DNA of 64,000 nt from Streptomyces venezuelae (GCF_008642295.1 NZ_CP029190.1:1922001-1986000); one strand, 5' to 3'; shown: positions 42,905 through 54,223, numbered from the stretch's first letter. Program-made: numbers and translations. Notes: generated by a model from the letters alone, not told the origin.

Positions 42905-44500
42905 ATGAGCACCCGGCGCGCCCTGCGACTCCCCCGGCGGGCGGTCTCCCAGATCCTGCTGACCCAGCTGGCCATCGCCGCCGGGGTGGCCGTGCTGGCC
43001 ACCGGGCTGTTCCTGGCCCCGCTCGGCAACCAGCTGGACGACCAGGCGATGCGGCGCGCCCTCGCCATCGCCCAGAGCACGGCCGCCGACCCGGACGTCT
43101 CCGCCGGCCTCCTGACCACCCCCGCGACCGAGGACAGCCCGGTCCAGGCCGCCGCCGAACGCATCCGCCGGGCCACCGGCGCCGAGTACGTCGTCGTCCT
43201 CGACCGGAACGGCATCCGCCGCTCGCACCCCAGCCCCGGCCGGATCGGCCTGCCGGTCTCCACCGACCCCAGCGACGCCCTGGCCGGCCGCGAGGTGATG
43301 GAGATCGACGAGGGGACCCTCGGCCGCTCCGCCCGCGGCAAGGTCCCGCTGCTCGCCGAGGACGGGGAGCTCGTCGGCGCCGTCTCCGTCGGCATCGCGT
43401 ACGACAGCGTCCGCGACCGGCTGCTCGGCGCCATCCCCGGCCTTCTCGCCTACGCCGGCGGTGCCCTGGCCGTCGGCGCCCTCGCGGCCTGGCTGATCTC
43501 GCGCAGGATCCAGCGGCAGACCCGCGACCTGGCCTTCTCCGATATCGCAGGGCTGCTGGCGGAGCGCGAGGCGATGCTGCACTCCATCCGCGAGGGCGTG
43601 GTGGCCCTCGACCGCCAGGGCCGCATCCGGCTGGTCAACGACGAGGCCGCGCGGCTGCTCGGCCTGGCCCCGGACTCCCTCACCGGACGCAGGCTGGACG
43701 AGGTCCTGGGCGCCGGCCGCACCACCGACGTCCTGACCGGCAGGGTCACCGGCCACGACCTCCTCGCCGTCCAGGGCCCGCGGGTCCTGGTCGCCAACCG
43801 GATGCCCACCGAGGACGGCGGCGCAGTCGCCACCCTCCGCGACCGCACCGAACTGGAGCACCTGGGCCGGGAGCTCGACTCCACCCGGGGCCTGATCGAC
43901 GCACTGCGCGCGCAGGACCACGAGCACGCCAACCGGCTGCACACCCTCCTCGGCCTGCTGGAGCTCGGCCTGCACGAGGAGGCGGTGGACTATGTGACCG
44001 AGGTCGTCGGCGTGCACCGCAGCACCGCCGAACAGGTCACCGAGAAGGTCCACGACCCCCTGCTCGCCGCCCTGCTGGTGGGCAAGGCCACGGTGGCCGC
44101 CGAGCGCGGCGTCTCCCTGCGGCTGGCCCCCTCCTCTCTGCTCCCCGACCGCCTGGTGGATCCGGGCGGTCTCGTCACGATCCTCGGAAACCTCGTGGAC
44201 AACGCACTGGACGCCTCGGCGGGGTCGCCCGAGCCACGGGTCGAAGTGGAACTGCACGCACAGGGGCGCGCCGCCGTGCTGCGGGTGCGCGACAGCGGCC
44301 CCGGAGTCCCCGCTGCCCGGCGCGAGGAGATCTTCACCGAGGGCTGGTCCACCAAACAGCCCAGGGCACACCGCGAGCGCGGGCTGGGACTCGCCCTGGT
44401 GCGGCGCCTGGCGGAACGGCAGGGCGGCAGCGCCCGGGCCGGTGAAGCAGCGGACGGAGGGGCGGAGTTCTCCGTCGTACTCCCGGAGGCCCTGCGGTGA
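42905..44500 (+). CDS. CitA/DcuS-family sensor histidine kinase
   Basis: A 531-residue membrane kinase of the carboxylate-sensing group. It has TM1 (~18-40), an extracytoplasmic PAS-like (sCache) sensor (~41-175, ATGAEYVVVLDRNGIRRSHP ... GIAYDSVRDRL), TM2 (~180-200), a cytoplasmic PAS (IREGVVALDRQGRIRLVNDEA) and a SPOB-type kinase core. The phosphorylated His lies in LRAQDHEHANRLHTLLGLLE, followed by ATPase boxes NLVDNALDA and GLGLALVRRLAE. Citrate, dicarboxylates or acetate are plausible ligands. Its stop overlaps the response-regulator GTG by four bases. Confidence 0.92.
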   Translation: MSTRRALRLPRRAVSQILLTQLAIAAGVAVLATGLFLAPLGNQLDDQAMRRALAIAQSTAADPDVSAGLLTTPATEDSPVQAAAERIRRATGAEYVVVLDRNGIRRSHPSPGRIGLPVSTDPSDALAGREVMEIDEGTLGRSARGKVPLLAEDGELVGAVSVGIAYDSVRDRLLGAIPGLLAYAGGALAVGALAAWLISRRIQRQTRDLAFSDIAGLLAEREAMLHSIREGVVALDRQGRIRLVNDEAARLLGLAPDSLTGRRLDEVLGAGRTTDVLTGRVTGHDLLAVQGPRVLVANRMPTEDGGAVATLRDRTELEHLGRELDSTRGLIDALRAQDHEHANRLHTLLGLLELGLHEEAVDYVTEVVGVHRSTAEQVTEKVHDPLLAALLVGKATVAAERGVSLRLAPSSLLPDRLVDPGGLVTILGNLVDNALDASAGSPEPRVEVELHAQGRAAVLRVRDSGPGVPAARREEIFTEGWSTKQPRAHRERGLGLALVRRLAERQGGSARAGEAADGGAEFSVVLPEALR

Positions 44501-45213
44501 CCGGCGTTCCGGATGGTGTGATCCACGTATTGGTCGTCGACGACGACATGCGTGTTGCCCGGATCAACGCGGCGTACGTGGCGAAGGTTCCCGGTTTCCA
44601 TGTGGAGTTCCAGGCCCATTCCGCTGCCGAGGCCCTGGCGTTCGTCGAATCCGGCCGGCCCGTGGACCTGATCCTCCTGGACCACTACCTGCCCGACGAG
44701 AACGGCCTCGACCTGGTCCGCCGGCTCCGCCAGCTCGGCCGCAAGACCGACGTCATCATGGTGACGGCGGCCCGGGACCTGGCCACGGTCCAGTCGGCCA
44801 TGCGGCTCGGCGCCCTGCAGTACCTGGTGAAGCCCTTCACCTTCGCGGGCCTGCGCGCCAAGCTGGAGGCCTACGGCGCCCTGCGCCGGACCCTGGACCT
44901 GGGCGGCGAGGCCGAACAGGCCGAGGTGGACCGCATCTTCGGTGCGCTGGCCGGGGCGGCAGCCCCGGTGGACCTCCCCAAGGGCCACTCCCCCACCACC
45001 GCCGAACTGGTCCGCCGGGTCCTGCGGTCGGCCGACGGTCCGCTCTCCACCCAGGAGGTCGCCGACCGCGCGGGCATCAGCCGGCAGACCGCCCAGCGCT
45101 ACCTCAAGCTCCTCGACCGAGCCGGCCGCGTCCGCCTCACTCTCCGCTACGGCGAAACCGGCCGCCCGGAACACCGGTACGCCTGGCTCCCCGCCGGTAC
45201 CGGCAGCCCCTGA
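44497..45213 (+). CDS. CitB/DcuR-family response regulator
   Basis: A 238-residue response regulator. The receiver domain has VLVVDDDMRVARINAAYV, phospho-acceptor Asp in DLILLDHYLPDENGLDL, and Lys in QYLVKPFTF. The C-terminal region has a helix-turn-helix, GPLSTQEVADRAGISRQTAQRYLKLL, as in CitB-type regulators. It starts GTG overlapping the kinase stop. It is convergent with the symporter gene, whose operon is a plausible target. Confidence 0.92.
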   Translation: MTGVPDGVIHVLVVDDDMRVARINAAYVAKVPGFHVEFQAHSAAEALAFVESGRPVDLILLDHYLPDENGLDLVRRLRQLGRKTDVIMVTAARDLATVQSAMRLGALQYLVKPFTFAGLRAKLEAYGALRRTLDLGGEAEQAEVDRIFGALAGAAAPVDLPKGHSPTTAELVRRVLRSADGPLSTQEVADRAGISRQTAQRYLKLLDRAGRVRLTLRYGETGRPEHRYAWLPAGTGSP

Positions 45214-45265
45214 CATCCGGACCGGACAGCAACAAGGACAGCGACAGGGACGGGGACAGCGGCCA

Positions 45266-46858
45266 TCACACCGCGCCGGCCCCGGTCAGCGCCCGTACCT
45301 CGGTCTCGGCGTGCTTCGCCGCATCCGGCACCTCACCCGAGGTGACGGTGCCCAGCCAGCCGGCCAGGAAGCCCAGCGGGATGGAGACGATCCCCGGGTT
45401 CTGCAACGGGAACAGGTGGAAGTCCACGCCCGGGAACAGCGCATCCGGACTGCCGGAGACCACCGGCGAGAACACCACCAGCAGCACGGCCGGAACCAGG
45501 CCGCCATACACCGACCAGACCGCGCCCCGCGTGGTGAACCCGCGCCAGAACAGCGAGTACATCAGCACCGGCAGATTGGCCGAGGCGGCCACCGCGAAGG
45601 CCAGGCCCACCAGGAACGCCACGTTGAGGTCCTGGGCCAGCAGCCCCAGCGCGATCGCCACCGCCCCGATGCCCACGGCCGCCACCCGCGCCACCGCGAC
45701 CTCGCTGCGCTGCCGGGCGCGCCTGCGCCGCAGTGAGGCGTACAGATCGTGGGCCACCGAGGCGGAGGAGGCCAGGGTGATCCCGGCGACCACCGCGAGG
45801 ATCGTTGCGAACGCGATGGCGGCGACGACGGCGAACAGCACCGCGCCCCCGGTACTGCCCGCCCCGCCGCCGAGGAAGGCGGCGAGCAGCGGGACCGCGG
45901 TGTTCCCCGAGGCATTGGAGGCCCGTACGGCATCCGGTCCCACCAGGGCCGCCGCCCCGAAGCCCAGCACGATGGTCATCAGGTAGAAGCCGCCGATGAG
46001 CGCGATGGCCCACACCACCGAGCGGCGTGCCGCCCGCGCGGTCGGCACGGTGTAGAAGCGGGACAGGATGTGCGGCAGCCCCGCGGTGCCCAGCACCAGG
46101 GCGAGGCCGAGGCTGATGAAGTCGAAGCGCGCGGTCCAGTCGCCGCCGTACCGGAGCCCGGGCCCGAGGAAGGCGGCGCCGTGGCCGCTGCGCTCGGCGG
46201 CACGGGTCAGCAGCTGGTTGAAGTCCCCGTGGAAGCGGATCAGGACCAGCACGGTCAGGGTGATCGCGCCGCCCATCAGCAGGACCGCCTTGACGATCTG
46301 GATCCAGGTGGTGGCCCGCATGCCGCCGAAGGACACGTAGACCACCATCAGCGCGCCGACCCCGATCACGGTCCAGGTCCGCGCGGCGGTGCTGCTGTTG
46401 CCCAGCAGCAGGCCGACCAGACTGCCCGCGCCGACCATCTGGGCGATCAGGTACAGCACCGAGACGGTGACCGAGGAGGTGCCGGCGGCGATCCGGACCG
46501 GACGCTCGCTCATCCTCGCCGCGACCACGTCGGCCAGGGTGAACCGGCCGCAGTTGCGGACCAGTTCGGCGACCAGGAAGAGCACCACCAGCCAGGCCAC
46601 CAGAAAGCCGACCGAGTACAGCATGCCGTCGTAGCCGAAGAGGGCGATCAGGCCCGAGATGCCGAGGAAGGAGGCGGCGGACATGTAGTCGCCGGCGATG
46701 GCGAAACCGTTCTCCAGAGGCGAGAACAGCCGCCCCCCGGCGTAGAACTCCTCCGCCGAGCCGTGCCGGTTGCGGCTGACCCAGGTGGTGATGCCCAGGG
46801 TGACCGCGATGAAGGTGCTGAACAGGACGAGGGCGAGCGCCTGGTGTTCGGTGGTCAC
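45266..46858 (-). CDS. Sodium/solute symporter (SSS family, acetate permease ActP-like)
   Basis: A 530-residue polytopic membrane protein with ~13 transmembrane helices. The family signature region is EEFYAGGRLFSPLENGFAIAGDYMSAASFLGISGLIALFGYDG, near residues 35-80. Later segments include GLPHILSRFYTVPTARAARRS and AFATILAVVAGITLASSASVAHDLY. These match ActP-type acetate/monocarboxylate symporters driven by sodium or protons. The GTG start overlaps the DUF485 stop by four bases; DUF485-symporter pairs are standard for ActP operons. Confidence 0.93.
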   Translation of the reverse strand: MTTEHQALALVLFSTFIAVTLGITTWVSRNRHGSAEEFYAGGRLFSPLENGFAIAGDYMSAASFLGISGLIALFGYDGMLYSVGFLVAWLVVLFLVAELVRNCGRFTLADVVAARMSERPVRIAAGTSSVTVSVLYLIAQMVGAGSLVGLLLGNSSTAARTWTVIGVGALMVVYVSFGGMRATTWIQIVKAVLLMGGAITLTVLVLIRFHGDFNQLLTRAAERSGHGAAFLGPGLRYGGDWTARFDFISLGLALVLGTAGLPHILSRFYTVPTARAARRSVVWAIALIGGFYLMTIVLGFGAAALVGPDAVRASNASGNTAVPLLAAFLGGGAGSTGGAVLFAVVAAIAFATILAVVAGITLASSASVAHDLYASLRRRRARQRSEVAVARVAAVGIGAVAIALGLLAQDLNVAFLVGLAFAVAASANLPVLMYSLFWRGFTTRGAVWSVYGGLVPAVLLVVFSPVVSGSPDALFPGVDFHLFPLQNPGIVSIPLGFLAGWLGTVTSGEVPDAAKHAETEVRALTGAGAV

Positions 46859-47403
46859 CGGCCGGCCCCCCGGCTGTGTTCCTGGTCGAACACCGTCCAG
46901 CGCAGCTCCAGCGCCGCGCGGTCCCGGCGCAGCCGGGCGTGGCGTGCGTAGGCCCAGGTCAGCAGGAAGGTGCTGAGGAACTGGCCGAGTCCCGCCAGCA
47001 GTGCCACGTTGACGGCGCCCAGCACCGGCCGGGCCATCAGGCCGGGGGCGACGGTGGCGGTGACCACGTACGCGAGGTACCAGAGCAGGAAGGCGAGGGT
47101 GGCGGGGACGACAAAGCGGCGGTAGCGGCTGCGCACCTCCTGGAAGACGGCGCTGCGCTGCACCTCCAGATAGATCGCGGCGGCATCGGCGCCACCGGCC
47201 GCACCACCGTCCGGGCCGGCTGCCGCATCGCCGTTCCGGCCCGCCGGGCCGGCCTGCCCCCGTACGCGCTCGCCCGCACCCGAGCCCGCGGCGCACTCGC
47301 CGGCGCCGCCGCTCTCGCCCTCACCCCAGTCGGCGGCCAGCGCGTCGTACCAGGGGTCGTCGAGCCGGATCGTTCCGGCATCACGACCATCGTGCTTGTC
47401 CAC
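46855..47403 (-). CDS. DUF485 membrane protein
   Basis: A 182-residue protein. The first ~75 residues are Gly/Ala-rich, acidic and probably disordered, longer than the usual DUF485 N-terminus. The DUF485 domain follows (AIYLEVQRSAVFQEVRSRYRRF), with two transmembrane helices (FVVPATLAFLLWYLAYVV and AVNVALLAGLGQFLSTFLLTWAY) and a terminal Arg-rich segment. DUF485 proteins accompany acetate-type symporters. GTG start with AAGGAGAG upstream. Confidence 0.9.
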   Translation of the reverse strand: MDKHDGRDAGTIRLDDPWYDALAADWGEGESGGAGECAAGSGAGERVRGQAGPAGRNGDAAAGPDGGAAGGADAAAIYLEVQRSAVFQEVRSRYRRFVVPATLAFLLWYLAYVVTATVAPGLMARPVLGAVNVALLAGLGQFLSTFLLTWAYARHARLRRDRAALELRWTVFDQEHSRGAGR

Positions 47404-47484
47404 CGAACTCTCCTTGTCCGCAGCCGCAGTGGCCAGGTGTCCCCAAGGATGTGCGGAGTGACTGATTCCGGACTGGTGTACCGA

Positions 47485-47520
47485 CGCGCTTCACCCCATC
47501 AGGTGACAGGGTGAAGCGCG
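47485..47520. repeat. Perfect 12-bp inverted repeat between parE and the DUF485-symporter operon
   Basis: CGCGCTTCACCC and GGGTGAAGCGCG are perfect arms around a 12-nt centre. Inside, TCACC-CCATCA-GGTGA forms a second, overlapping hairpin. It lies 22 bp past the parE stop and 82 bp before the DUF485 start, so it may be a parE terminator, an operator for the symporter operon, or both. Confidence 0.75.
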
Positions 47521-47542
47521 AGCCCGGAAGGTACCGCCCCGG

Positions 47543-49663
47543 TCAGGCGTCGATGCGCGAGCGGTCCAGGGTGGCCGCCGAGCCGGTGATGAACTCCTTG
47601 CGGGGGGCCACCTCATTGCCCATGAGCAGGTCGAACACCTGCTCCGCCGAGTCCAGGTCGCCGATGTTGATCCGGCGCAGGGTGCGGAAGCGGGGGTCCA
47701 TGGTGGTCTCCGCCAGCTGGTCGGCGTCCATCTCGCCGAGACCCTTGTACCGCTGGATCGAGTCCTTGTAGCGGATCCCCTTGCGCTGGTACTCCAGCAG
47801 GGTCTGCCGGAGCTCACTGTCCGAGTACGTGTACACGTACTTGTCCTGGCCCTTCTTGGGCTGGACCAGCTCGATCCGGTGCAGCGGCGGCACGGCGGCA
47901 AAGACCCGGCCGGCCTCCACCATCGGGCGCATGTAGCGCTGGAAGAGGGTCAGCAGCAGGCAGCGGATGTGGGCGCCGTCGACATCGGCGTCGACCAGCA
48001 GGACGATCTTGCCGTACCGGGCCGCGTCGAGGTCGAAGGTCCGGCCCGAGCCGGCCCCTATGACCTGGATGATCGCCCCACACTCGGCGTTCTTGAGCAT
48101 GTCCGAGACCGAGGACTTCTGGACGTTGAGGATCTTGCCTCGGATCGGCAGCAGCGCCTGGAATTCCGAGTTCCGGGCGAGCTTGGCGGTACCGAGGGCG
48201 GAGTCCCCCTCGACGATGAAGAGCTCGCTGCGGTCCACGTCGTCACTGCGGCAGTCGGCCAGCTTGGCCGGCAGCGAGGAGGACTCCAGCGCCGTCTTGC
48301 GGCGCTGGGCCTCCTTGTGCTGCCGGGCGGCGATCCGGGTGCGGGCCGCCGCGACGATCTTCTCCATGACAGCGCGGGCCTGCTGCTTGTCGTCCCGCTT
48401 GGTGGAGGTCAGGAAGGCCTTGAGCTCCTTGGCGACCACAGCCGCGACGATCCGGGTGGCCGCCGAGGTGCCGAGCACCTCCTTGGTCTGGCCCTCGAAC
48501 TGCGGCTCGGCCAGCCGGACGGTCACCACCGCCGTCAGGCCCTCCATCGCGTCGTCCTTGACCACGTCGTCCTCGGCGACCCGAAGCAGCTTCGCGGAGC
48601 GGAGCACTTCGTTCACGGTCTTGGTGACCGAGCGCTCGAATCCGGACACGTGGGTGCCGCCCTTGGGGGTGGCGATGATGTTCACGAAGGACTTCAGCTG
48701 GGTCTCGTACCCGGTGCCCCAGCGCAGGGCGATGTCCACGCCGAGCTCGCGGGTGACCTCGGTGGGGGTCATGTGGCCGCGCTCGTCGAGGACCGGGACG
48801 GTCTCCTTGAAGGTGCCCTGGCCGGTCAGCCGGAGCACATCGCAGACGGCCTTGTCCTGGGCCAGGTACTCGCAGAACTCGCTGATGCCGCCGTCGAAGC
48901 GGAACGTCTCCTCGGTCTTGCCGGCGCCGTCGATGCCGCGCTCGTCGCGGACCACGATGGTCAGGCCGGGGACCAGGAAGGCGGTCTGGCGGGCGCGCTG
49001 GTAGAGGTTCTCCAGCGAGAGCCGGGCGTCCTTGAGGAAGATCTGCCGGTCGGCCCAGTACCGCACCCGGGTGCCGGTGCGGCCCTTGGGGACGCGCTTG
49101 CCCTTGTGCAGCCCGTTGGCGGGGTCGAACGGGCTGTCCGGACCCGGCTCGGTGAACATGCCGGGGACACCGCGGCGGAAGCTGATCGAGTGGGTGGCGC
49201 TGTTACGGTCGACCTCGACGTCGAGGCGGGCGGAGAGCGCGTTCACCACGGAGGCGCCGACGCCGTGCAGGCCGCCGGAGGCCGCGTACGAGCCCCCGCC
49301 GAACTTGCCGCCGGCGTGCAGCTTGGTCATGACGACCTCGATGCCGGACAGCCCGGTCTTGGGCTCCACGTCGACGGGGATGCCGCGGCCGTTGTCACGG
49401 ACCTCGACCGAGCCGTCGTCGTGCAGGATGACCTCGATGTGGTCGCAGAAGCCGCCCAGGGCCTCGTCGACCGAATTGTCGATGATCTCCCAGAGGCAGT
49501 GCATGAGCCCGCGGCTGTCGGTGGAACCGATATACATGCCGGGGCGTTTCCGGACGGCCTCAAGACCCTCGAGGACGAGCAGGTGCCGCGCGGTGTAGTT
49601 GGAGCCGTCCCGGTCTGCTCCGGTCAGCAGCGCGCTGGAAGGCACGGACGTGTCGGCGGTCAC
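47543..49663 (-). CDS. parE: DNA topoisomerase IV subunit B (GyrB-like)
   Basis: A 706-residue type IIA topoisomerase ATPase subunit. The GHKL domain has LEAVRKRPGMYIGSTD, EIIDNSVDEALGG (Mg-binding Asn/Glu) and LHAGGKFGGGSYAASGGLHG. The toprim domain has ELFIVEGDSALGTAK (EGDSA) and VLLVDADVDGAHIRCLLL (DxD). C-terminal IQRYKGLGEMDADQLAETTMDP is invariant in the family. Separation from gyrA, and its place between the symporter operon and hrdB, match the Streptomyces parE locus. GTG start with GAGGAG upstream. Confidence 0.94.
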   Translation of the reverse strand: MTADTSVPSSALLTGADRDGSNYTARHLLVLEGLEAVRKRPGMYIGSTDSRGLMHCLWEIIDNSVDEALGGFCDHIEVILHDDGSVEVRDNGRGIPVDVEPKTGLSGIEVVMTKLHAGGKFGGGSYAASGGLHGVGASVVNALSARLDVEVDRNSATHSISFRRGVPGMFTEPGPDSPFDPANGLHKGKRVPKGRTGTRVRYWADRQIFLKDARLSLENLYQRARQTAFLVPGLTIVVRDERGIDGAGKTEETFRFDGGISEFCEYLAQDKAVCDVLRLTGQGTFKETVPVLDERGHMTPTEVTRELGVDIALRWGTGYETQLKSFVNIIATPKGGTHVSGFERSVTKTVNEVLRSAKLLRVAEDDVVKDDAMEGLTAVVTVRLAEPQFEGQTKEVLGTSAATRIVAAVVAKELKAFLTSTKRDDKQQARAVMEKIVAAARTRIAARQHKEAQRRKTALESSSLPAKLADCRSDDVDRSELFIVEGDSALGTAKLARNSEFQALLPIRGKILNVQKSSVSDMLKNAECGAIIQVIGAGSGRTFDLDAARYGKIVLLVDADVDGAHIRCLLLTLFQRYMRPMVEAGRVFAAVPPLHRIELVQPKKGQDKYVYTYSDSELRQTLLEYQRKGIRYKDSIQRYKGLGEMDADQLAETTMDPRFRTLRRINIGDLDSAEQVFDLLMGNEVAPRKEFITGSAATLDRSRIDA

Positions 49664-50108
49664 GCAGTTCGCTCCTCGCTGAATTTCTTTTCTGGCCCGG
49701 TCGGGCTCAGGGGTGGCTCGGTTGCCCGTCAGAGGGTACCGAGGCCTGGTAGAGCCGATGCAACGCCACCCTCGTGCCGGTTCAGCCTAATGCAGATCCG
49801 CACGGGTGTTCGATACTTCGTTGGAGTGAAGCAAACATCACGTTCCCTTCCGCGCATGAACCATTTAGGGTTCGGGCACGTCCTCATGAACAACCGGCAC
49901 TCACGCCGGGGAGGATCAAACCGGCTACACGCACTGACAAGCAACGCGAAACCGTAAAGCAACGCAATACGGCTCCTTCGCCGCCAACCGGCAGCAGCCG
50001 GCCAGCTTCGGAAGGAAGTTTCGAGGAAAAGCCGCGAGCGGGAACGTTTTCGGCCTGGTTGGATGTTGACCCTGGTACGACAGCTCGTCGAGCTAGAGAA
50101 GAGGCGAC
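49664..50108. other. Divergent promoter region between parE and DUF7455 gene
   Basis: No gene is supported in this 445-bp stretch. It contains a relatively AT-rich part (about 49780-49880) that probably holds the promoters of parE (minus) and the small DUF7455 gene (plus). No RNA gene fold was recognised. Confidence 0.5.
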
Positions 50109-50339
50109 GTGACTACTGTTCTGACACCCGCGACCCCGCTGACGGCCGCTGACCGATGCGACCGTTGCGGCGCCCAGGCATATCTGCGCGTCGTCCTGAT
50201 GAGCGGCGGTGAACTGCTCTTCTGCGCCCACCACGGGCGTAAGTTCGAGCCGGAACTCAAGAAGATCGCCGCGGAAATACAGGATGAGACTGAGCGGCTC
50301 ACGACCGCTCCGGCCAGCGCCGACACCGAGGAACGCTGA
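50109..50339 (+). CDS. Small DUF7455 protein (76 aa)
   Basis: A 76-residue protein, TTVLTPATPLTAADRCDRCG onward, with a CDRCG motif and FCAHHGRKF, so C/C/C/H could bind zinc. It ends in an acidic helix. It matches the small DUF7455 family found next to parE/hrdB in Streptomyces; its function is unknown. GTG start has GAAGAGG upstream. Confidence 0.88.
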   Translation: MTTVLTPATPLTAADRCDRCGAQAYLRVVLMSGGELLFCAHHGRKFEPELKKIAAEIQDETERLTTAPASADTEER

Positions 50340-50469
50340 CACTCGCATCCCGACGAGCCAGGACCGGCCAGGCCGGTCGACGGGCGGTACCCCTGCAACC
50401 CAGGGGTGCCGCCCGTCCTCGTTCCGCGACGTCCGCTCCGCGACCCGGACCGACCCGGCCCGGCCGCGG

Positions 50470-51300
50470 TCAGCCCGTCGTGAACCCGGCGAGCGGGGCG
50501 ATCTTCGTATAGACGCCAGGGCTGTCCGCACGCCCGCAGCCGCGTCCCCAGGAGACCAGCCCGATGAGGCGGCCCCCGGCCACCAGCGGCCCGCCGCTGT
50601 CCCCCTGACAGGCGTCCTTGCCGCCTTCTCCGGCACCGGCCCCGGCACACACCATGGACTCCGCCAGGTACCGCCCGTCCGCATCCCCGGGATACGCCGC
50701 CCGGCAGACCTCGTCCGCCAGCACGGTCACTCCGGCGGCACGCAGCGCGTAGGCGTAGTCACCGAATCCGCTGGTATCGCCCCAGCCGTAGACGGCCGCC
50801 TCGGTACCGGCCGCGTAGCCGGGATCCCCCGGGCCGGCGAGCGGGACTACGTAATGTGCCGGTACGGATTCGTTGAGTTCCAGTACGGCGAGGTCGCCGG
50901 CGTTGGTCGCCGGATCGTAGGCGGGGTTCACCCGGGCCCCGCGCACCGCGATCTCGCGGCCCTCGGCCGCCCGCAGCTCGGTACGCCCGATGATCACCCG
51001 GAGATCGCGCACGGATTCGACCGGGCCGCCCAGGACCTGGCGGCCGAGGCAGTGGGCCGCGGTCAGCACCTTGGTCGGGCCGATGATCACACCCCCGCAG
51101 AACTGCCCGGCCCGCGTACCCCCGAACCGGTCACGGCTGGAGAGGGCCACCACCCACGGACTGTCGGCGATCTTGACCGGCTTTCCGCCGATCACCCCGC
51201 CGTCCGGGGCCGCCTGCCGGGCCTGGGCGAGGGGTATGGCGGCGGCTGCCGCCGCCAGGGTCAGTGCGCCCGCCAGGACACGGGCGAGGGGACGACGCAT
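50470..51300 (-). CDS. Secreted trypsin-like serine protease
   Basis: A 276-residue S1 family protease with a signal peptide ([25 protein letters not shown], cleavage near residue 27) and a short propeptide. The mature N-terminus is near [20 protein letters not shown]. The catalytic triad is [20 protein letters not shown] and [15 protein letters not shown]. The specificity-pocket Asp lies in [10 protein letters not shown], indicating trypsin-like cleavage after Lys/Arg. Six cysteines form likely disulfides. AGGAGG sits just before the ATG. Confidence 0.94.
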   Translation of the reverse strand: MRRPLARVLAGALTLAAAAAAIPLAQARQAAPDGGVIGGKPVKIADSPWVVALSSRDRFGGTRAGQFCGGVIIGPTKVLTAAHCLGRQVLGGPVESVRDLRVIIGRTELRAAEGREIAVRGARVNPAYDPATNAGDLAVLELNESVPAHYVVPLAGPGDPGYAAGTEAAVYGWGDTSGFGDYAYALRAAGVTVLADEVCRAAYPGDADGRYLAESMVCAGAGAGEGGKDACQGDSGGPLVAGGRLIGLVSWGRGCGRADSPGVYTKIAPLAGFTTG

Positions 51301-51432
51301 GTGACCTCCTGACTCCGAGTGTGTACGTACTCCACTCAGAGTGGGATGCCAGGTGGCCGTGCGCACCCGCGCGGCCACCGCGCGCCGTCCCCTGCCGTGC
51401 CCGTGCGGCGGGCCCCCGGCCGGCTCCTGCTG

Positions 51433-53004
<1,572 letters not shown>

Positions 53005-53328
53005 GAACAACCTCTCGGAACGATGGGAACGGCTTCCGACCCCGGTCTGGTGCTGGACCGGAGCCGACGACCACCGACGGGGATGGGCCGGCGGCGCGAG
53101 CGGGGGCCGGGGAGCTCCACAGCACCCGGTACGGCTGCTGCACTACCTCCGTCGGCCATCACCTCTTAGGTCATCGCGAGACCTCGCGGAGCGTTACGCC
53201 CAATCTTCGTGGCCCGAATCACATCGGCCTGCCGGGGACAGGTTCCGGCGGTGCTGTCGCCGGGCCCGTGGGCCCGGCGACAGGCGGTTCTTCTCCGTGT
53301 CGCGGCGCCCCCCGCGCGCACCCGCCGG
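53005..53328. other. hrdB promoter and leader region
   Basis: A 324-bp region with no supported gene. It carries the hrdB promoters, which in Streptomyces include an HrdB-type and a sigma-R-type promoter. I could not identify a perfect match to either. The whiH stop is at the right edge. Confidence 0.5.
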
Positions 53329-54216
53329 TCAGTGCTCGCGCGGTGCCGGGACCACGCGCTCGACCTCCGGATGAACTGTCAGCAGCTGGCGCATGGCGTT
53401 CTCGGCTCCGGCCGCGTCGCCGGCCGCGAGGGCCTCGACGATCCGGGCGTGGTGCGCGACGCAGGTCTCGCTGGGGCGGTCGCAGGCGGTGACCGGGCTC
53501 CCGGAGACCTGGAGGGCGGCGGAGACGATGCCGGAGAGGTGCTCGAGCATGCGGTTGCCGGCGACCTGGATGAGAAGGGCGTGGAACTCGTTGTCGGCCC
53601 GGGCGAAGGTGATCGCGTCGCCCTGTCCGAGGGCGTGGCCCATGATCTCGACCATGTCGGCCAGGCGCTGCTGGACGTCCTGGCGGCCGTGTCCGGCGGC
53701 GAGGCGGGCGGCCAGCGGCTCGATGGTCCAGCGGAGCTCGTTGAGCTCGCGCCGCTGGTCCTCGCGCTGCGGCCCGAAGGCGCGCCACTCGATGATGTCG
53801 GGGTCGAGCAGGTTCCAGTCCGCAACCGGACGGACCCGGGTGCCGACGTTGGGGCGGGCGCTGACGAGGCCCTTGGCCTCCAGGACCCGGAGCGATTCGC
53901 GGACGACCGTGCGGGAGACCTCGAAGCGCTGGCCGATCTCCTCGGGGACCAGCGGGCGGTCCGCGCCGAGGTCGCCGGAAACGATCATCTGACCTAGCTG
54001 CTGGACGAGTTGGCCGTGCAGTCCGCGGCCACGGCTGCCTGCCGCCCGGCGTCCCACCCGGCCCAACTCGACGTCGGCGCCGTCCCAGTGGGACGCGCCG
54101 ACGCGGTCGGCGCCGGGGGCGTCCGCGTAGGGGTAGCGATCGAGTTCGCCCGGGCCGGCGAGGCCGGTGTCGGCATGGCGGGCGGCGGTCATCATGGTGT
54201 GCGCAAGGGTACTCAC
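53329..54216 (-). CDS. whiH: GntR-family sporulation regulator WhiH
   Basis: A 295-residue GntR/FadR-type regulator, the length I recall for S. coelicolor WhiH, which is needed for normal sporulation septation in aerial hyphae. It starts STLAHTMMTAARHADTGL. The winged helix (~85-145) has IGQRFEVSRTVVRESLRVLE and KGLVSARPNVGTRVRP. The FCD domain (~155-285) has RRELNELRWTIEPLAARLA and DNEFHALLIQVAGN. Position immediately beside hrdB agrees. GTG 54216 is the start, but a candidate sigma-WhiG promoter lies so close that a leaderless mRNA or the ATGs at 54195/54192 are alternatives. Confidence 0.92.
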   Translation of the reverse strand: MSTLAHTMMTAARHADTGLAGPGELDRYPYADAPGADRVGASHWDGADVELGRVGRRAAGSRGRGLHGQLVQQLGQMIVSGDLGADRPLVPEEIGQRFEVSRTVVRESLRVLEAKGLVSARPNVGTRVRPVADWNLLDPDIIEWRAFGPQREDQRRELNELRWTIEPLAARLAAGHGRQDVQQRLADMVEIMGHALGQGDAITFARADNEFHALLIQVAGNRMLEHLSGIVSAALQVSGSPVTACDRPSETCVAHHARIVEALAAGDAAGAENAMRQLLTVHPEVERVVPAPREH

Positions 54217-54223
54217 GAATCCT

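Noticed and set aside
49664..50108. Possible tRNA or small RNA in the parE/DUF7455 gap
   Set aside because: No cloverleaf arms or TTC anticodon-loop/T-loop pattern could be found by eye.
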